Below are positions 18,089-28,700 of a DNA stretch of 54,548 nt, piece after piece. The DNA is taken from assembly GCA_013002535.1 (NCBI GenBank), contig JABDJK010000069.1, forward strand, positions 1-54,548, read 5' to 3'. The notes under the pieces were generated by a model, which worked only from the letters and a program-made list of their open reading frames with translations, did no database searches and was not told the origin of the DNA. Within the stretch, counting starts at the first letter, position 1. Every line of letters starts with the position of its first letter. Position numbers and translations under genes: made by a program. The stretch is from Hyphococcus sp. Its GTDB lineage: Bacteria > Pseudomonadota > Alphaproteobacteria > Caulobacterales > Parvularculaceae.

Positions 18089-19375
18089 ATGCGACGTGTT
18101 GTTGTAACTGGCATGGGGCTTGTGACGCCATTGGCCTCCGGCCTCGACGAGACCTGGAACCGGCTCATCGCCGGTAAATCAGGCGCCGGAAAAATCGGAA
18201 AATTTGATACTTCGGAAATGACTTGCCGGATCGCGGCGGAAATTCCGAAATCCAACGGTTATGGCGGCGGCGATGCTAAAGATGCAGCGCCGTTTAACGC
18301 TGATGACTGGATTGAACCGCGCGAGCAGCGGCGCATGGGAGACTTTATTGTCTACGGTATAGCCGCTGCGCAAATGGCGTATGATCACGCCGGCCTCGAT
18401 ATCAAGACTGACGAAGAGCGTGAACGTACAGGCGTCATGACGGGGTCTGGAATTGGCGGCCTGCAAGGGATCGAACACGAAGTTAAAGTCCTGGGCGAAA
18501 AGGGACCGCGCCGGGTCTCCCCATTTTTTATTGCTGGCAATTTGATCAATTTGGTTTCGGGGCAGGTGTCGATACGCCTCGGTCTTAAAGGGCCGAACCA
18601 TGCAGTGGTGACAGCTTGTTCGTCAGGCGCCCACGCCATTGGCGACGCCGCGCGATTGATCGCGCTCGACGACGCAGACGTCATGCTCGCAGGCGGCGCG
18701 GAATCCAGCATTTGTCCAATTGGCATCACCGGATTCACTGCATGCAAGGCGCTCACCACCCACTTCAATGATGATCCGACGCGCGCATCGCGGCCTTACG
18801 ACAAGGATCGCGACGGCTTCCTTATGGGTGAGGGATCGGGCTTTGTCGTTCTGGAGGAACTAGAACACGCGAAAGCCCGCGGCGCGACGATCTATGCTGA
18901 AGTTGTCGGCTACGGTCTATCCGGCGATGCCTATCACATCACCGCGCCTGCGGAAGACGGCGATGGCGGTTTTCGCGCCATGAAGATGGCGTTGAAACGG
19001 GCCGGCATTGAGCCCGGCGACATTGATTACGTTAACGCCCACGGCACTTCGACGCCGCGCGGCGACGAGATTGAATTGCGCGCGGTCGAACGATTGTTTG
19101 GCGATGCGTCGAATGATCTAGTCATGAGTTCCACAAAATCTTCTATCGGACATTTGCTCGGCGCTGCCGGCGCTGTCGAAGCGATTTTCTGTCTCCTTGC
19201 GATTCGCGATAATGTCGCGCCGCCGACGCTTAACCTAGACAATCCGTCCGTCGAAACGCCGATAAATCTCGCCGCCAACAAGGCTGTTGAAAAAGATATC
19301 GATGTAACGCTTTCCAATTCCTTCGGTTTTGGCGGCACCAATGCTTCGCTGGTTTTCCGGTCGCATAACAGCTAG
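18089..19375 (+). CDS. fabF: 3-oxoacyl-ACP synthase II
   Basis: This 428-residue condensing enzyme elongates acyl-ACP with malonyl-ACP. The active-site Cys177 is in VTACSSGAHAIGD, and the two histidines are in NAHGTSTPRGD and SSIGHLLGAAG. The C-terminal SNSFGFGGTNASLVF is typical. GGGAGG precedes the ATG. It follows acpP in the standard order, with mltG starting 38 bases downstream. Confidence 0.97.
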   Translation: MRRVVVTGMGLVTPLASGLDETWNRLIAGKSGAGKIGKFDTSEMTCRIAAEIPKSNGYGGGDAKDAAPFNADDWIEPREQRRMGDFIVYGIAAAQMAYDHAGLDIKTDEERERTGVMTGSGIGGLQGIEHEVKVLGEKGPRRVSPFFIAGNLINLVSGQVSIRLGLKGPNHAVVTACSSGAHAIGDAARLIALDDADVMLAGGAESSICPIGITGFTACKALTTHFNDDPTRASRPYDKDRDGFLMGEGSGFVVLEELEHAKARGATIYAEVVGYGLSGDAYHITAPAEDGDGGFRAMKMALKRAGIEPGDIDYVNAHGTSTPRGDEIELRAVERLFGDASNDLVMSSTKSSIGHLLGAAGAVEAIFCLLAIRDNVAPPTLNLDNPSVETPINLAANKAVEKDIDVTLSNSFGFGGTNASLVFRSHNS

Positions 19376-19412
19376 ATTGTCGCAAAGGATTTTGGGTGGG
19401 CTGGAGAGGGCA

Positions 19413-20456
19413 ATGCAAAAAGATTTTGCAAAATCTATGGGCAATGCGGGGCAAAAGGGCGGTGTTGTAAAGTCGTTTATCTTGTTTCTTGCTGGACTTC
19501 TCTTGTTGGCCGGCGCCGCCCTCGGCGTTGGCGGATACCTTGCCCACAAGGAAGCAAATGCGCCGGGCCCGTCGGATGCGGCTACGGTGATTTTGCTGGA
19601 ACCCGGTAGCGCGGTTTCAACGATAGCCGATCAGCTTCACGAGGCCGGGGTCCTCAAATATCCTGATCTCTTTACGGTTATTGTCCGCCTGAAGGGCAAC
19701 CAGAATGAAATGAAGGCTGGTGAATATGAAATCCCGGCCGGCGCCAGCGTGATAGAGATCATCGATCTTCTGATCGAGGGCAAAAGCATTCTTCACACGA
19801 TTACTTTGCCCGAGGGACTGACAACGGCGCAGATGCTGCGCATCGTGAATGCTCACGAAATTCTCGAAGGCGACTTAACGCTGGAACCGGCAGAAGGCGA
19901 GTTGTTGCCGGAAACGTATTCTTTTACGCGTGGCGAAACACGCGACGAGATCGTACGTGAAATGATGAAAGCGCAGGATGCGCTCATTGACCGGCTTTGG
20001 CCTGATCGCGCTATGGAGCTTCCCATCTCTACGGCGGAAGAAGCGATCATCCTGGCGTCCGTGGTCGAAAAAGAGACCGGTGTTCCAGAGGAGCGCCCGC
20101 TTATCGCTGCCGTATTTGTCAATCGTTTGAAGCGCGGTATGCGGTTGCAATCCGACCCGACCATCATTTACGGCCTGACGCAGGGCGAGCCTTTGGGGCG
20201 TGGTTTGCGCCAGAGCGAACTACGCGGTGAAACGCCCTACAACACTTATGTCATAAATGGCCTCCCGCCGACGCCCATCGCCAACCCGGGTGCTGCCGCG
20301 ATAGCGGCCGTCCTGAACCCTGCAGAATCTGATTATCTGTTCTTTGTTGCCGACGGGACGGGCGGGCACGCCTTTGCAAAGACAGTCCGCGAGCATGAGC
20401 AAAACGTCGCTAACTGGCGCCGGATTGAGCGCGAACGAAGACAGGAGGGCGGATAA
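19413..20456 (+). CDS. mltG: Endolytic murein transglycosylase MltG
   Basis: This 347-residue YceG/MltG protein cleaves nascent glycan strands in the inner membrane and so sets their length. One N-terminal membrane segment (about residues 21-42) is followed by a LysM-like part and the catalytic domain, with the catalytic Glu in SVVEKETGVPEERP and the signatures VFVNRLKRGMRLQSDPT and NGLPPTPIANPG. The start at 19413 is chosen over an in-frame ATG inside fabF because GGAGAGGG precedes it and the protein then begins just before the membrane segment. It lies two bases from yicC. Confidence 0.94.
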   Translation: MQKDFAKSMGNAGQKGGVVKSFILFLAGLLLLAGAALGVGGYLAHKEANAPGPSDAATVILLEPGSAVSTIADQLHEAGVLKYPDLFTVIVRLKGNQNEMKAGEYEIPAGASVIEIIDLLIEGKSILHTITLPEGLTTAQMLRIVNAHEILEGDLTLEPAEGELLPETYSFTRGETRDEIVREMMKAQDALIDRLWPDRAMELPISTAEEAIILASVVEKETGVPEERPLIAAVFVNRLKRGMRLQSDPTIIYGLTQGEPLGRGLRQSELRGETPYNTYVINGLPPTPIANPGAAAIAAVLNPAESDYLFFVADGTGGHAFAKTVREHEQNVANWRRIERERRQEGG

Positions 20457-20458
20457 GA

Positions 20459-21346
20459 ATGGCGCATGCCTCCTCCATGACCGGCTTCGCCAGAATTGAC
20501 GTTGAAGCAAACGGGCGGCGATGGTCCTGGGAGGTTAAGAGCGTAAACGGCCGCGGTTTTGAAGCGCGCTTCCGGCTGCCGTCGGGTTTCGATGAACTGG
20601 AAATTCCTCTCAGAGAGGCGGCGCGAAATAAAATCACGCGCGGCTCGCTCAATGTTTTTTTGTCAGTAAAGACCGAGGACCAACCGGTAGCTTATAAAGT
20701 GAACGAGCAGGCGTTGAGCGCTATCCTTGATGTCTCGAGCTCGCTTGTGAAAAACGGCGTAAGTGCGCCGCCGACAGCTGACGGAATACTTTCCTTGCGC
20801 GGTGTGCTTGAAACCGTTGAACAGGAACAATCAGACGACGACAAAAAGGCGCTTCACGCCGCGCTGAAGAAAAGTTTTGACGACGCCATCGACGCCCTTG
20901 CGGCGTCGCGCCAGGCCGAAGGCAAAAATATGGCTGACGTACTGACGGGTCAGCTCGATCAGATTGACGCCTTGTTGAAAGACGCTATTGCCGCTGCAGA
21001 TGACGCCATCGCAAAACTGCGCGAACGGCTCAATACGCAAATTACGGAATTGCTGAACAGCCATGACATCTCCGAAGAACGTCTGGCGCAAGAGGCGGCG
21101 ATTTTGGCGGTGAAAGCGGATGTGCGTGAAGAAACCGACCGGCTTGGCGCCCATATCGCGGCGGCGCGCGAGCTTTTGCAAAATGGCGGCGCCATGGGCC
21201 GGCAGCTCGATTTTCTGACGCAGGAGCTGAATCGAGAGGTCAATACGATCTGTTCCAAAGCGCCGGACATCACGCTCAAACAAATAGGCCTCGATATGAA
21301 ACAGATTGTCGATCAGTTTCGCGAGCAGATTCAAAATGTGGAATAG
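20459..21346 (+). CDS. YicC family protein (endoribonuclease-like)
   Basis: This 295-residue YicC/YloC protein has the N-terminal signature SMTGFARIDVEANGRRWSWE, followed by KSVNGRGFEARFRLP. The C-terminal DUF1732 part ends DITLKQIGLDMKQIVDQFREQIQNVE. E. coli YicC has been described as a ribonuclease; activity here is inferred from the family. It sits between mltG (two-base gap) and gmk (nine-base gap), the usual alphaproteobacterial order. Confidence 0.93.
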   Translation: MAHASSMTGFARIDVEANGRRWSWEVKSVNGRGFEARFRLPSGFDELEIPLREAARNKITRGSLNVFLSVKTEDQPVAYKVNEQALSAILDVSSSLVKNGVSAPPTADGILSLRGVLETVEQEQSDDDKKALHAALKKSFDDAIDALAASRQAEGKNMADVLTGQLDQIDALLKDAIAAADDAIAKLRERLNTQITELLNSHDISEERLAQEAAILAVKADVREETDRLGAHIAAARELLQNGGAMGRQLDFLTQELNREVNTICSKAPDITLKQIGLDMKQIVDQFREQIQNVE

Positions 21347-21355
21347 AGGCGGTAA

Positions 21356-22000
21356 ATGATTGGCGGCGATCTGAAAGTGGCAAGGCGCGGCCTGATGTTC
21401 ATTTTGTCGAGCCCTTCCGGCGCCGGCAAGACGACGCTTTCCAACCGTCTTCTCGATAAAGATGGCGAGATGGTTTTGTCTGTTTCCGCAACGACGCGCA
21501 CGCGCCGGCCGGGGGAGGCCCACGGAAAGGATTATTTCTTTGTTTCAGAAGATGAATTCACCCGCATGCGTGACGAAGGTGAATTTCTGGAATGGGCGAA
21601 TGTCTTCGGTCATTATTACGGAACGCCGCGCAACCTGGTTGAACAGACATTAAGTCAGGGCAAGGACGTTCTCTTCGATATTGACTGGCAGGGCGCACAA
21701 CAACTTGCCCAGGTCTCCGGCGAGGATGTGGTCAAGGTCTTTATCTTGCCGCCCTCGCGCGAAGAGCTGGAACGCCGGTTGCGCAAACGCGCACAAGACC
21801 CCGAAGAGATCGTGCAAAAACGCATGGCGAAAGCTGACGCGGAAATGTCCCACTGGGCGGAATACGACTACGTCATCGTTAACTATGAGATCGATGAGTC
21901 AGAAGACCTCCTGCGCGCGATTCTATTTGGCGAACGCTTAAAACGCCGCCGCCAGATCGGCCTCGCCGAAATCGTCAAGGAGATGATGGGCGAGGAATAG
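21356..22000 (+). CDS. gmk: Guanylate kinase
   Basis: This 214-residue kinase phosphorylates GMP to GDP with ATP. It has the P-loop SSPSGAGKTTL (residues about 18-28), the GMP-binding segment SVSATTRTRRPGEAHGKDYFFV, and the DIDWQGAQQL motif. Length is normal. It closes the fabD-to-gmk gene series; a decayed gene follows downstream. Confidence 0.96.
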   Translation: MIGGDLKVARRGLMFILSSPSGAGKTTLSNRLLDKDGEMVLSVSATTRTRRPGEAHGKDYFFVSEDEFTRMRDEGEFLEWANVFGHYYGTPRNLVEQTLSQGKDVLFDIDWQGAQQLAQVSGEDVVKVFILPPSREELERRLRKRAQDPEEIVQKRMAKADAEMSHWAEYDYVIVNYEIDESEDLLRAILFGERLKRRRQIGLAEIVKEMMGEE

Positions 22001-22067
22001 TCAAAATCTCATAGATTTAAATTCATGATCGCCCATTTCTTCAGATTACTACCGCAAATGTTGATCC

Positions 22068-22806
22068 ATGGATAAACTGGTGAGCCGGTATCGCAAATTG
22101 GTCGTCATGTTCTGGCTGGCGATTGCGATCAAATCGACGCCATCCGAGTTCAAGGATAACAGCGGTCGCCAGGCCATTCTTGTCATTACCGGATTAGAGC
22201 AGGATGGGGTCAACAACGAGCGCGCGGCTATCGCAGACGCGAACGAAACAATTTGGTCGTCGCCTTTTGTAAAATCAACGTCGCGATTTCCCGGGAGAAT
22301 GGACCGGAAATTGATTGACCAACAGATCGCCGTCCTAATTATTGAGCTTAATCCAAATGCCCGCCCTCGCCACGTCATGCTGGTGTTGAATGAAAGCGCC
22401 ATGGCGGCAAAAAAACCGGCATCTTGAGTATCACTTGGCGCTCGAACTTTTATGGTCTGGTGAAACGCCGACCGAAGTTGATGCGTTAAAAGGCGCGGAA
22501 AGGGACTTATACCACGGCGAAATGCGCGCACTGCCATACTCAGCGCTTTTATTGTTGATTGCGTTTGGGGCAATATTCGCCGCCCTGACGCTAATACTCA
22601 TGGCATTGTTGGTAATCGAATTGACGATTGCAGTTGTTGCGTCGTTGCTTTGCGGCGTTTGGACGCCTACGACGTTTTTGATGAATGTAACGCCCCTCCT
22701 GGGATTGGCGCAAACGCTTTCCAAATCGTTCCCGCGAAGTATTGAATGGAAATCGATAATGATCGCCCAGCGCGGCTTTCGGCCTTTTCCGAATTTTGCG
22801 CAGTGA
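22068..22806 (+). pseudogene. Remnant of an MMPL/RND-family transporter
   Basis: Two overlapping plus-strand frames together look like the first third of an MMPL-type transporter. Frame one (22068-22427) begins MDKLVSRYRKLVVMFWLAIAI, like the family's first membrane helix, then has ADANETIWSSPFV and VLIIELNPNA, like the periplasmic loop. Frame two (to 22806) continues with LALELLWSGETPTEVDALKG, then RDLYHGEMRALPYSALLLLI and FGAIFAALTLILMALLVIEL, like helices 2-3, and ends within TPLLGLAQTLSKSF. A frameshift near 22390-22430 and loss of the remaining helices indicate decay. Recognition is by eye; a profile search would confirm it. An opposite-strand frame over the same bases looks like a shadow. 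Confidence 0.6.
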
Positions 22807-22813
22807 CGGTCAT

Positions 22814-22846
22814 AAAAAAACGCGCCGCCACTTTGTGACAACGCGT
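22814..22846 (-). terminator. Rho-independent terminator of greA
   Basis: On the minus strand ACGCGTTGTCAC, an AAA loop and GTGGCGGCGCGT form a 12-pair stem with three G-U pairs, followed by a run of T (A at 22814-22820 on plus). It lies about 42 bases after the greA stop. Confidence 0.75.
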
Positions 22847-22888
22847 GATGTTTTGTTAATCATTTCGCCGCGGCTAAAATTGCTTAGC

Positions 22889-23362
22889 CTATTTGAAAAC
22901 CACTTTTGCAATTTCAAAGCTGCGGGCGCCGCCCGGTGCGTGGACCTCCACGCTGTCGCCCTTGTTCTTGCCGATAAGAGCGCGGGCGATGGGCGAGGAA
23001 ACAGAGATCTTGCGTTCTTTCACGTCGGCTTCGAGATCGCCGACGATTTGCCAGATTTTCTTCTCTTCGGTGTCTTCGTCGATCAACGTAACGGTGGCGC
23101 CGAATTTCACGGTATTTCCATTAAGGCTCGCAACATCGATGACATCAGCGCGGGTATATTTGTCTTCCAGATCGACGATCTGACTTTCGATCCAGCCCTG
23201 TCGCTCTTTCGCGGCGTGGTATTCCGCGTTTTCCGAAAGGTCGCCATGGGCGCGTGCTTCCGCAATCGCCTGGATTACCGCCGGGCGTTCTTCGTTTTTC
23301 AGTTTGCGCAAGTCCGCTTCGAGTTTTTCGTAGCCGCCGAGCGTCATCGGGAACTTTTCCAT
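22889..23362 (-). CDS. greA: Transcription elongation factor GreA
   Basis: This 157-residue GreA stimulates RNA cleavage by backtracked RNA polymerase. The N-terminal coiled coil contains [17 protein letters not shown] and the tip signature [20 protein letters not shown], with the acidic residues that coordinate magnesium. The C-terminal FKBP-like domain has [23 protein letters not shown] in two adjoining parts. The start at 23362 gives the normal length; an upstream in-frame start at 23413 would add 17 unlikely residues. A terminator-like hairpin with a T-run lies 50 bases upstream in the same orientation. Confidence 0.95.
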   Translation of the reverse strand: MEKFPMTLGGYEKLEADLRKLKNEERPAVIQAIAEARAHGDLSENAEYHAAKERQGWIESQIVDLEDKYTRADVIDVASLNGNTVKFGATVTLIDEDTEEKKIWQIVGDLEADVKERKISVSSPIARALIGKNKGDSVEVHAPGGARSFEIAKVVFK

Positions 23363-23411
23363 CTCCCACCTCTTCGTCTGGCCAGTCTGCCGGCATGTCC
23401 GGACTCCTGGC

Positions 23412-23455
23412 AAAAAAGAAAGCGCGGCCGGAGCGGTTTAGCCCCGGCCGACGCT
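23412..23455 (-). terminator. Hairpin with T-run: M13 peptidase terminator or greA leader attenuator
   Basis: On the minus strand AGCG-U-CGGCCGG pairs with CCGGCCG-CGCT (11 pairs with one bulged U), followed by TTTCTTTTTT. It lies about 115 bases after the M13 peptidase stop and 50 bases before the greA start. It most simply terminates the peptidase transcript. If the greA promoter is upstream of it, it would instead attenuate greA, as leader termination does in E. coli greA. Confidence 0.65.
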
Positions 23456-23570
23456 GTTTCGTAGCCGGCGAGAGTTAAGACCCGCGCCGAGAAATTTCAA
23501 GTCAAATCCGCGCGAAAACCGATGAATTCTGGCAAAAACTCCAAAAACTCAACGGTTTGACGGCGTTTTA

Positions 23571-25622
23571 TTACCAGATCCGGACCCGGTCTTCGGGCGC
23601 CAGATAGAGGTCATGGTCCTCGGTTACGCCAAAAGCATCGTACCAGACGTCGATATTCCGTACGACGCCGTTGATGCGATATTTCGGCGGCGAGTGCGGA
23701 TCGGTGGTGAGGCGGCGGCGGGCTTCATCCTCGCGCATTTTGGCGCGCCAGACCTGCGCCCAGCCGAGAAAAAAGCGCTGGTCGCCTGTCAGTCCGTCGA
23801 TCACTGGCGCTTGCCCGCCGCAACAATCAGCGAGATGGCGCTGGTACGCGGCATAGCCCATCTGCAACCCGCCAAGGTCGCCAATATTCTCGCCCATGGT
23901 CAGCGTGCCGTTGATATTCATACCCTCAACCGGTTCGTAGGAATTGTATTGGGCGCCAAGGACATCAGCTTTTTCCTGGAACCGGTCATTCGCGGTTTCG
24001 GTCCACCAGTCACGAATTCGGCCGGCCTCGTCGAAGCGGCGGCCCTGATCGTCAAAGCCGTGACCGATCTCGTGGCCGATGACAGCGCCGATTGCGCCGT
24101 AATTTACAGCGGCGTCTGCATACGGATCAAAGAACGGCGGCTGCAAGATGCCGGCCGGGAAGGTGATCTGGTTGAGGAGTGGGTTGTAAGACGCGTTCAC
24201 TGTTTGCGGCGGATATGGCCAGAGCTGCCGATCAACCGGGCCACCGAGACGCTTGATATCTTCGTTCCAGTGAAACTTTGTGACCGCGAAAACGTTTTCA
24301 AGAAGTTTGCCTTCCTTGATCTCAAGCGGCGAGTAATCAATCCATTTGTCGGTGAACCCAATGCGCGGTTCGAAAGTGGAGAGTTTCAACAGCGCCTGCT
24401 CGCGTGTTTCCTCATCCATCCAATCGTTGGCTTTGAGGCGCTCTTGAAAAGCCGCGATGAGATTGCTGACGAGGCCTTCCATTTGCGCCTTGTATGATGG
24501 CGGGAAATGACGGCCGACATAGATTTGTCCGACCGCCTCGCCGAGAGCGCCGTTGACGAGTTGAACGCCGCGTTTCTCGCGCTCGCGTTTTTCTTCGGTG
24601 CCTCGCAGGGTTTTGCCAAAGAATTCAAAGTCTGCATCGTCAAATTCGGTCGACAGAAAGGTCGTGTTTTCATTTATCAAATGAAAAGCAAGGTAGTCTT
24701 TCACCAGATCGAGCGGCGTATTTGCGAAGAGCTCCGCCGCCTTGTCGATCGCTGACGGCTGCGCCACCACAAACGTATCAACGCTGTCGAGCTGTAATTC
24801 TTTCAGAATAAGTTTCCAATCAAATTCCGGCGCAGTCTCAATGAGCTGCTCAACCTTCATCGGATTGTAAATTTTCTGAATGTCGCGGGAGTCTTGCTGT
24901 GTCCAGTGAACTTTCGCGAGCTCTGTTTCCAGCGCGATCACCGCGTCTGCCCGCGCTTCAGCATTTTCAAACCCGGCAAGTGTGAAAAGTTTCGTGACAT
25001 AGTCGTCATAAACCGCCCGATAAGCCAGGAATTTTCCGTCTTCATTCAAATAATAATCGCGGTCCGGCATGGCGAGGCCATCTTGTCCGATAAACACGAT
25101 GTAACGCGTCGTATCAGCGGGGTCCGGGATAACGCCGGCGCCGAATGGCGCCTCCGCGTGAAGGCTGGCATAGGCTTTCATCAAGTCGTCTTGAGACTCT
25201 ATTGCGAATATCTTGTCGAGAAAAGGCTGCAACGGCTCAACGCCCATGGCGTCGAGGGCGTCAGTATCGATCCACGCAGCATAGTGATCGCCGACTTTTT
25301 GTTCTAGCGTGCCGTCGGCGGCGTTCTCGCCCGCGACTTCCTCGACGATTGCCTGAATGTCGGCCTCAGCGTCGAGGCGCAACTGGTCGAACATGCCGTA
25401 GCGGGCGAGATCGCCCGGGATTTCGGTTTCAGCGAGCCAGACGCCGTTTGCGTGTTCGGCAAAGTCGTCGCCCGCGGCGACATTGAGGTCGCGCTTGTCG
25501 AGTTCAACGCCCCAATCGCCGAGCGTCGCGGCGTCTTGTTGCGTACCGGTTGTGCAAGCGCCAAGCGTTGTTGCGGTCAAAAGCGCAAGCGCAGCGGCGC
25601 TTAGTGGTAATTTATTCTGCAT
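23571..25622 (-). CDS. M13 family zinc metallopeptidase, lipoprotein
   Basis: This 683-residue neprilysin/PepO-like oligopeptidase has the zinc motif in VIGHEIGHGFDDQGRRFD (HExxH) and the third ligand in GENIGDLGGLQMGY, where most members have ENIADNGG. NASYNPLLNQITFPAGILQPPFF is the usual substrate-binding segment (split here as NASYNPLLNQ and ITFPAGILQPPFF). The C-terminus ends RVRIW, without the Cys of the classic CxxW end. The start at 25622 gives a lipoprotein signal ending LGAC (Cys23), so the enzyme is probably anchored in the periplasm. It lies between carB and greA on the same strand, 120 bases after carB. Confidence 0.93.
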   Translation of the reverse strand: MQNKLPLSAAALALLTATTLGACTTGTQQDAATLGDWGVELDKRDLNVAAGDDFAEHANGVWLAETEIPGDLARYGMFDQLRLDAEADIQAIVEEVAGENAADGTLEQKVGDHYAAWIDTDALDAMGVEPLQPFLDKIFAIESQDDLMKAYASLHAEAPFGAGVIPDPADTTRYIVFIGQDGLAMPDRDYYLNEDGKFLAYRAVYDDYVTKLFTLAGFENAEARADAVIALETELAKVHWTQQDSRDIQKIYNPMKVEQLIETAPEFDWKLILKELQLDSVDTFVVAQPSAIDKAAELFANTPLDLVKDYLAFHLINENTTFLSTEFDDADFEFFGKTLRGTEEKREREKRGVQLVNGALGEAVGQIYVGRHFPPSYKAQMEGLVSNLIAAFQERLKANDWMDEETREQALLKLSTFEPRIGFTDKWIDYSPLEIKEGKLLENVFAVTKFHWNEDIKRLGGPVDRQLWPYPPQTVNASYNPLLNQITFPAGILQPPFFDPYADAAVNYGAIGAVIGHEIGHGFDDQGRRFDEAGRIRDWWTETANDRFQEKADVLGAQYNSYEPVEGMNINGTLTMGENIGDLGGLQMGYAAYQRHLADCCGGQAPVIDGLTGDQRFFLGWAQVWRAKMREDEARRRLTTDPHSPPKYRINGVVRNIDVWYDAFGVTEDHDLYLAPEDRVRIW

Positions 25623-25742
25623 GAGGAAATGCCCCTTCAAAAACGCGTTTGAACGGTTCCCCACGCTGCCCAAACAATTGGCGCAGATCATAATGGGTTC
25701 GCGGCAAAGGGGAACTGCGAGCCGTCGCGCAATATACGCGCT

Positions 25743-28700
25743 TTATCGCGAAAAATAGGCCTGAAGTGGAGCAACTTCGACGCCGCCCTGGCGCAGGGCG
25801 TCAATCGCGCGCACGGCGGCGCGGGCGCCGGCGGCAGTGGTGATGCAGGGAATTTTCTGGGCCAGCGCCGTCGTGCGAATGGAGCGCGAGTCCTTAATTG
25901 CTTGCGCGCCCTCGGTGGTGTTAAGGATCAAATCAATGTCGCCGTTCTTCAGCGCGTCAACGATATGGGGGCGACCTTCCAGCACTTTGTTGATGCGCTC
26001 AACGCTTAAACCGTTCTCGCTGAAATAGTCCGCGGTGCCGCCGGTGGCGACGACGACAAAACCCATCTCAATCAATTTCGACGCGGCTTTAATCATGCCT
26101 TCCTTGTCGGAATCCTTCAGCGACACAAACACTTTGCCGCTTGACGGCATGATGGCGCCGGCGGCGATGAGGCTCTTCGCGCGCGCTTTAGCGAAGTTCT
26201 TGTCGATCCCCATGACTTCGCCGGTGGACCGCATCTCCGGGCCGAGTACGGTATCAACGCCAGGAAAGCGCGAGAACGGGAAGACAACTTCCTTTACAGA
26301 GATATGTCCCGAATAATCCGGGTTCAGATCAAATGTTGAGAGCTTCGCCCCCGCCATCACCTTCGCGGCGACATTGGCGATGGGAACGCCGGTTGCTTTT
26401 GCGACAAACGGCGCAGTGCGTGATGCGCGTGGGTTAACTTCTAACAAATAGATATCGTCATCCTTGATGGCGTACTGAACATTCATAAGGCCAACGACGC
26501 CAAGTTCCAGAGCCAGTTTTTTCGTCTGGTCCTCGAGGCGCGTGATGGTTTGTTCCGATAACGTATAAGGGGGAAGGGAGCAGGCGCTATCGCCGGAATG
26601 GATGCCGGCTTCCTCAATGTGCTCCATGACGCCAGCGATATAGACCTCGCCGCCGTCGCAGATCGCGTCGACGTCAACTTCAACTGCGTTCTGTAAATAT
26701 TGATCGAGGAGGAGGGGCTCTTTTTCCGAAATTTCTATTTGCGCGGTCGCCAGATACAGATTGAGCGCCGCCTCATCGCGAACGATTTCCATGGCCCGTC
26801 CGCCAAGTACATAGGATGGCCGTGTCACCAGCGGATAGCCCACTTTGGTCGCGATTTCCGCGGCGCTTTCCCGGCTCGGCGCCGTTGCATTTTTTGGCTG
26901 CAAGAGGCCGAGGCGCTGAACCAGTTCCTGAAAACGCTTTCGATCTTCAGCGAGGTCAATGGCGTCGAAAGATGTCCCCAATATCGGTATGCCTTCTTCA
27001 TTGAGAATGCTGGCAAGTTTCAATGGCGTTTGCCCGCCATATTGTACGATGACGCCGAGAAGTTCGCCCGACGCCTGTTCGGTGCGGACGATTTCAAGGA
27101 CGTCTTCGGCGGTCAGCGGCTCGAAATAAAGCCGGTCGGAGGTGTCATAATCCGTCGAAACTGTTTCCGGGTTGCAATTGACCATGATCGACTCAACGCC
27201 GATTTCTTCGAGCGCAAAGGCAGCGTGACAGCAGCAATAATCAAACTCGATGCCCTGGCCGATGCGATTTGGTCCGCCGCCAAGAATAATGACCTTCTTT
27301 CGATTTGAGACCCGTGCTTCGCTGTTGTTCGCCTCGCCATAGGAAGGATCGTAGGCGGAATACATATATGGCGTTTTGGCGGAGAACTCCGCGGCGCAAG
27401 TATCGATGCGGCGATAAAGCGGACGGACATTTCGTTTGATACGAAAATCGCGCACTTCTTTCTCGCTGGCGCTGCATAATTCCGCGAGGCGTTTGTCGGA
27501 AAAGCCGAGGGCTTTCAGTTGCCGCAACGCTTCGGGGTCGGATGGCAGGCCTTTTTGCGCAATAGCGTTTTCAGCGTCGATAATCTCATGAAGTCGATCG
27601 AGAAACCACGGATCATATTGCGTGATGGCGCGGATTTGCTCGACCGGCAGATTGTGACGGATCGCCTGCGCTGCAACACGTAATCGGTCCGGCGTTGTTG
27701 CTGCGAGCGCGGCGCGGAATGCATTCAGATCATCGCCTTCATCGAGGCCGGGAACGGCGATGGGATCGAGACCATTGAGGCCTGTTTCCAATGACCGTAG
27801 GGCTTTCTGCAATGACTCCGCAAAATTTCGGCCTATGGCCATAGCCTCGCCTACAGATTTCATGGCGGTGGAAAGGTTCTTCTCGGCGCCCGGGAATTTC
27901 TCAAATGCAAAGCGAGGAATTTTCGTGACGACGTAATCGATGGTCGGCTCAAAAGACGCCGGCGTTTCGCCGGTGATGTCATTGTCGAGTTCATCGAGCG
28001 TGTAACCGACGGCGAGCTTCGCAGCGATGCGCGCAATTGGAAAACCGGTCGCCTTCGACGCGAGCGCAGATGAGCGTGAGACGCGCGGGTTCATCTCGAT
28101 GACGACGACGCGGCCATTGTCGGGGTTGACGGCGAACTGCACGTTCGACCCGCCGGTTTCAACGCCGATCTCGCGCATGACCGCGATGGATGCGTTGCGA
28201 AGGCGCTGGAATTCCTTATCGGTAAGGGTCAAGGCCGGGGCCACGGTAATCGAGTCGCCGGTGTGAACGCCCATAGGGTCAACGTTCTCGATGGAGCAGA
28301 CGATGATGCAGTTATCGGCTTTGTCGCGAACAACCTCCATCTCGAATTCTTTCCAGCCGAGAAGGCTTTCGTCGATCAGCACTTGCCCGACAGGTGAGGC
28401 GTCAATACCGGAGCGGACGATGTGTTCATATTCATCCCGGTTGTAAGCGACGCCGCCGCCTGTGCCGCCAAGGGTGAACGCAGGGCGGATAATCGCCGGC
28501 AGTCCGATCTCGTTGATCATGGCGATGGCTTTGGCAACACCGGTCGCGCGGTCATAGCCGATTATGGCGCCGTTATCGTCGCAAATTTCCGGCGACGACG
28601 CGATTACCGATTTTGGGTTTTCAAGGCCGATCTTCTCCATGGCCGTACGGAATTTTTCGCGGTCCTCGGCTTTGTCGATAACGTCGGCCCGGGCGCCGAT

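Noticed and set aside
22049-22573. A 174-codon minus-strand frame after gmk
   Set aside because: The opposite strand gives MMPL-like sequence; this frame has no recognisable features.
22796-23464. A 222-codon plus-strand frame over greA
   Set aside because: Antisense to greA and covering its terminator; no family features.
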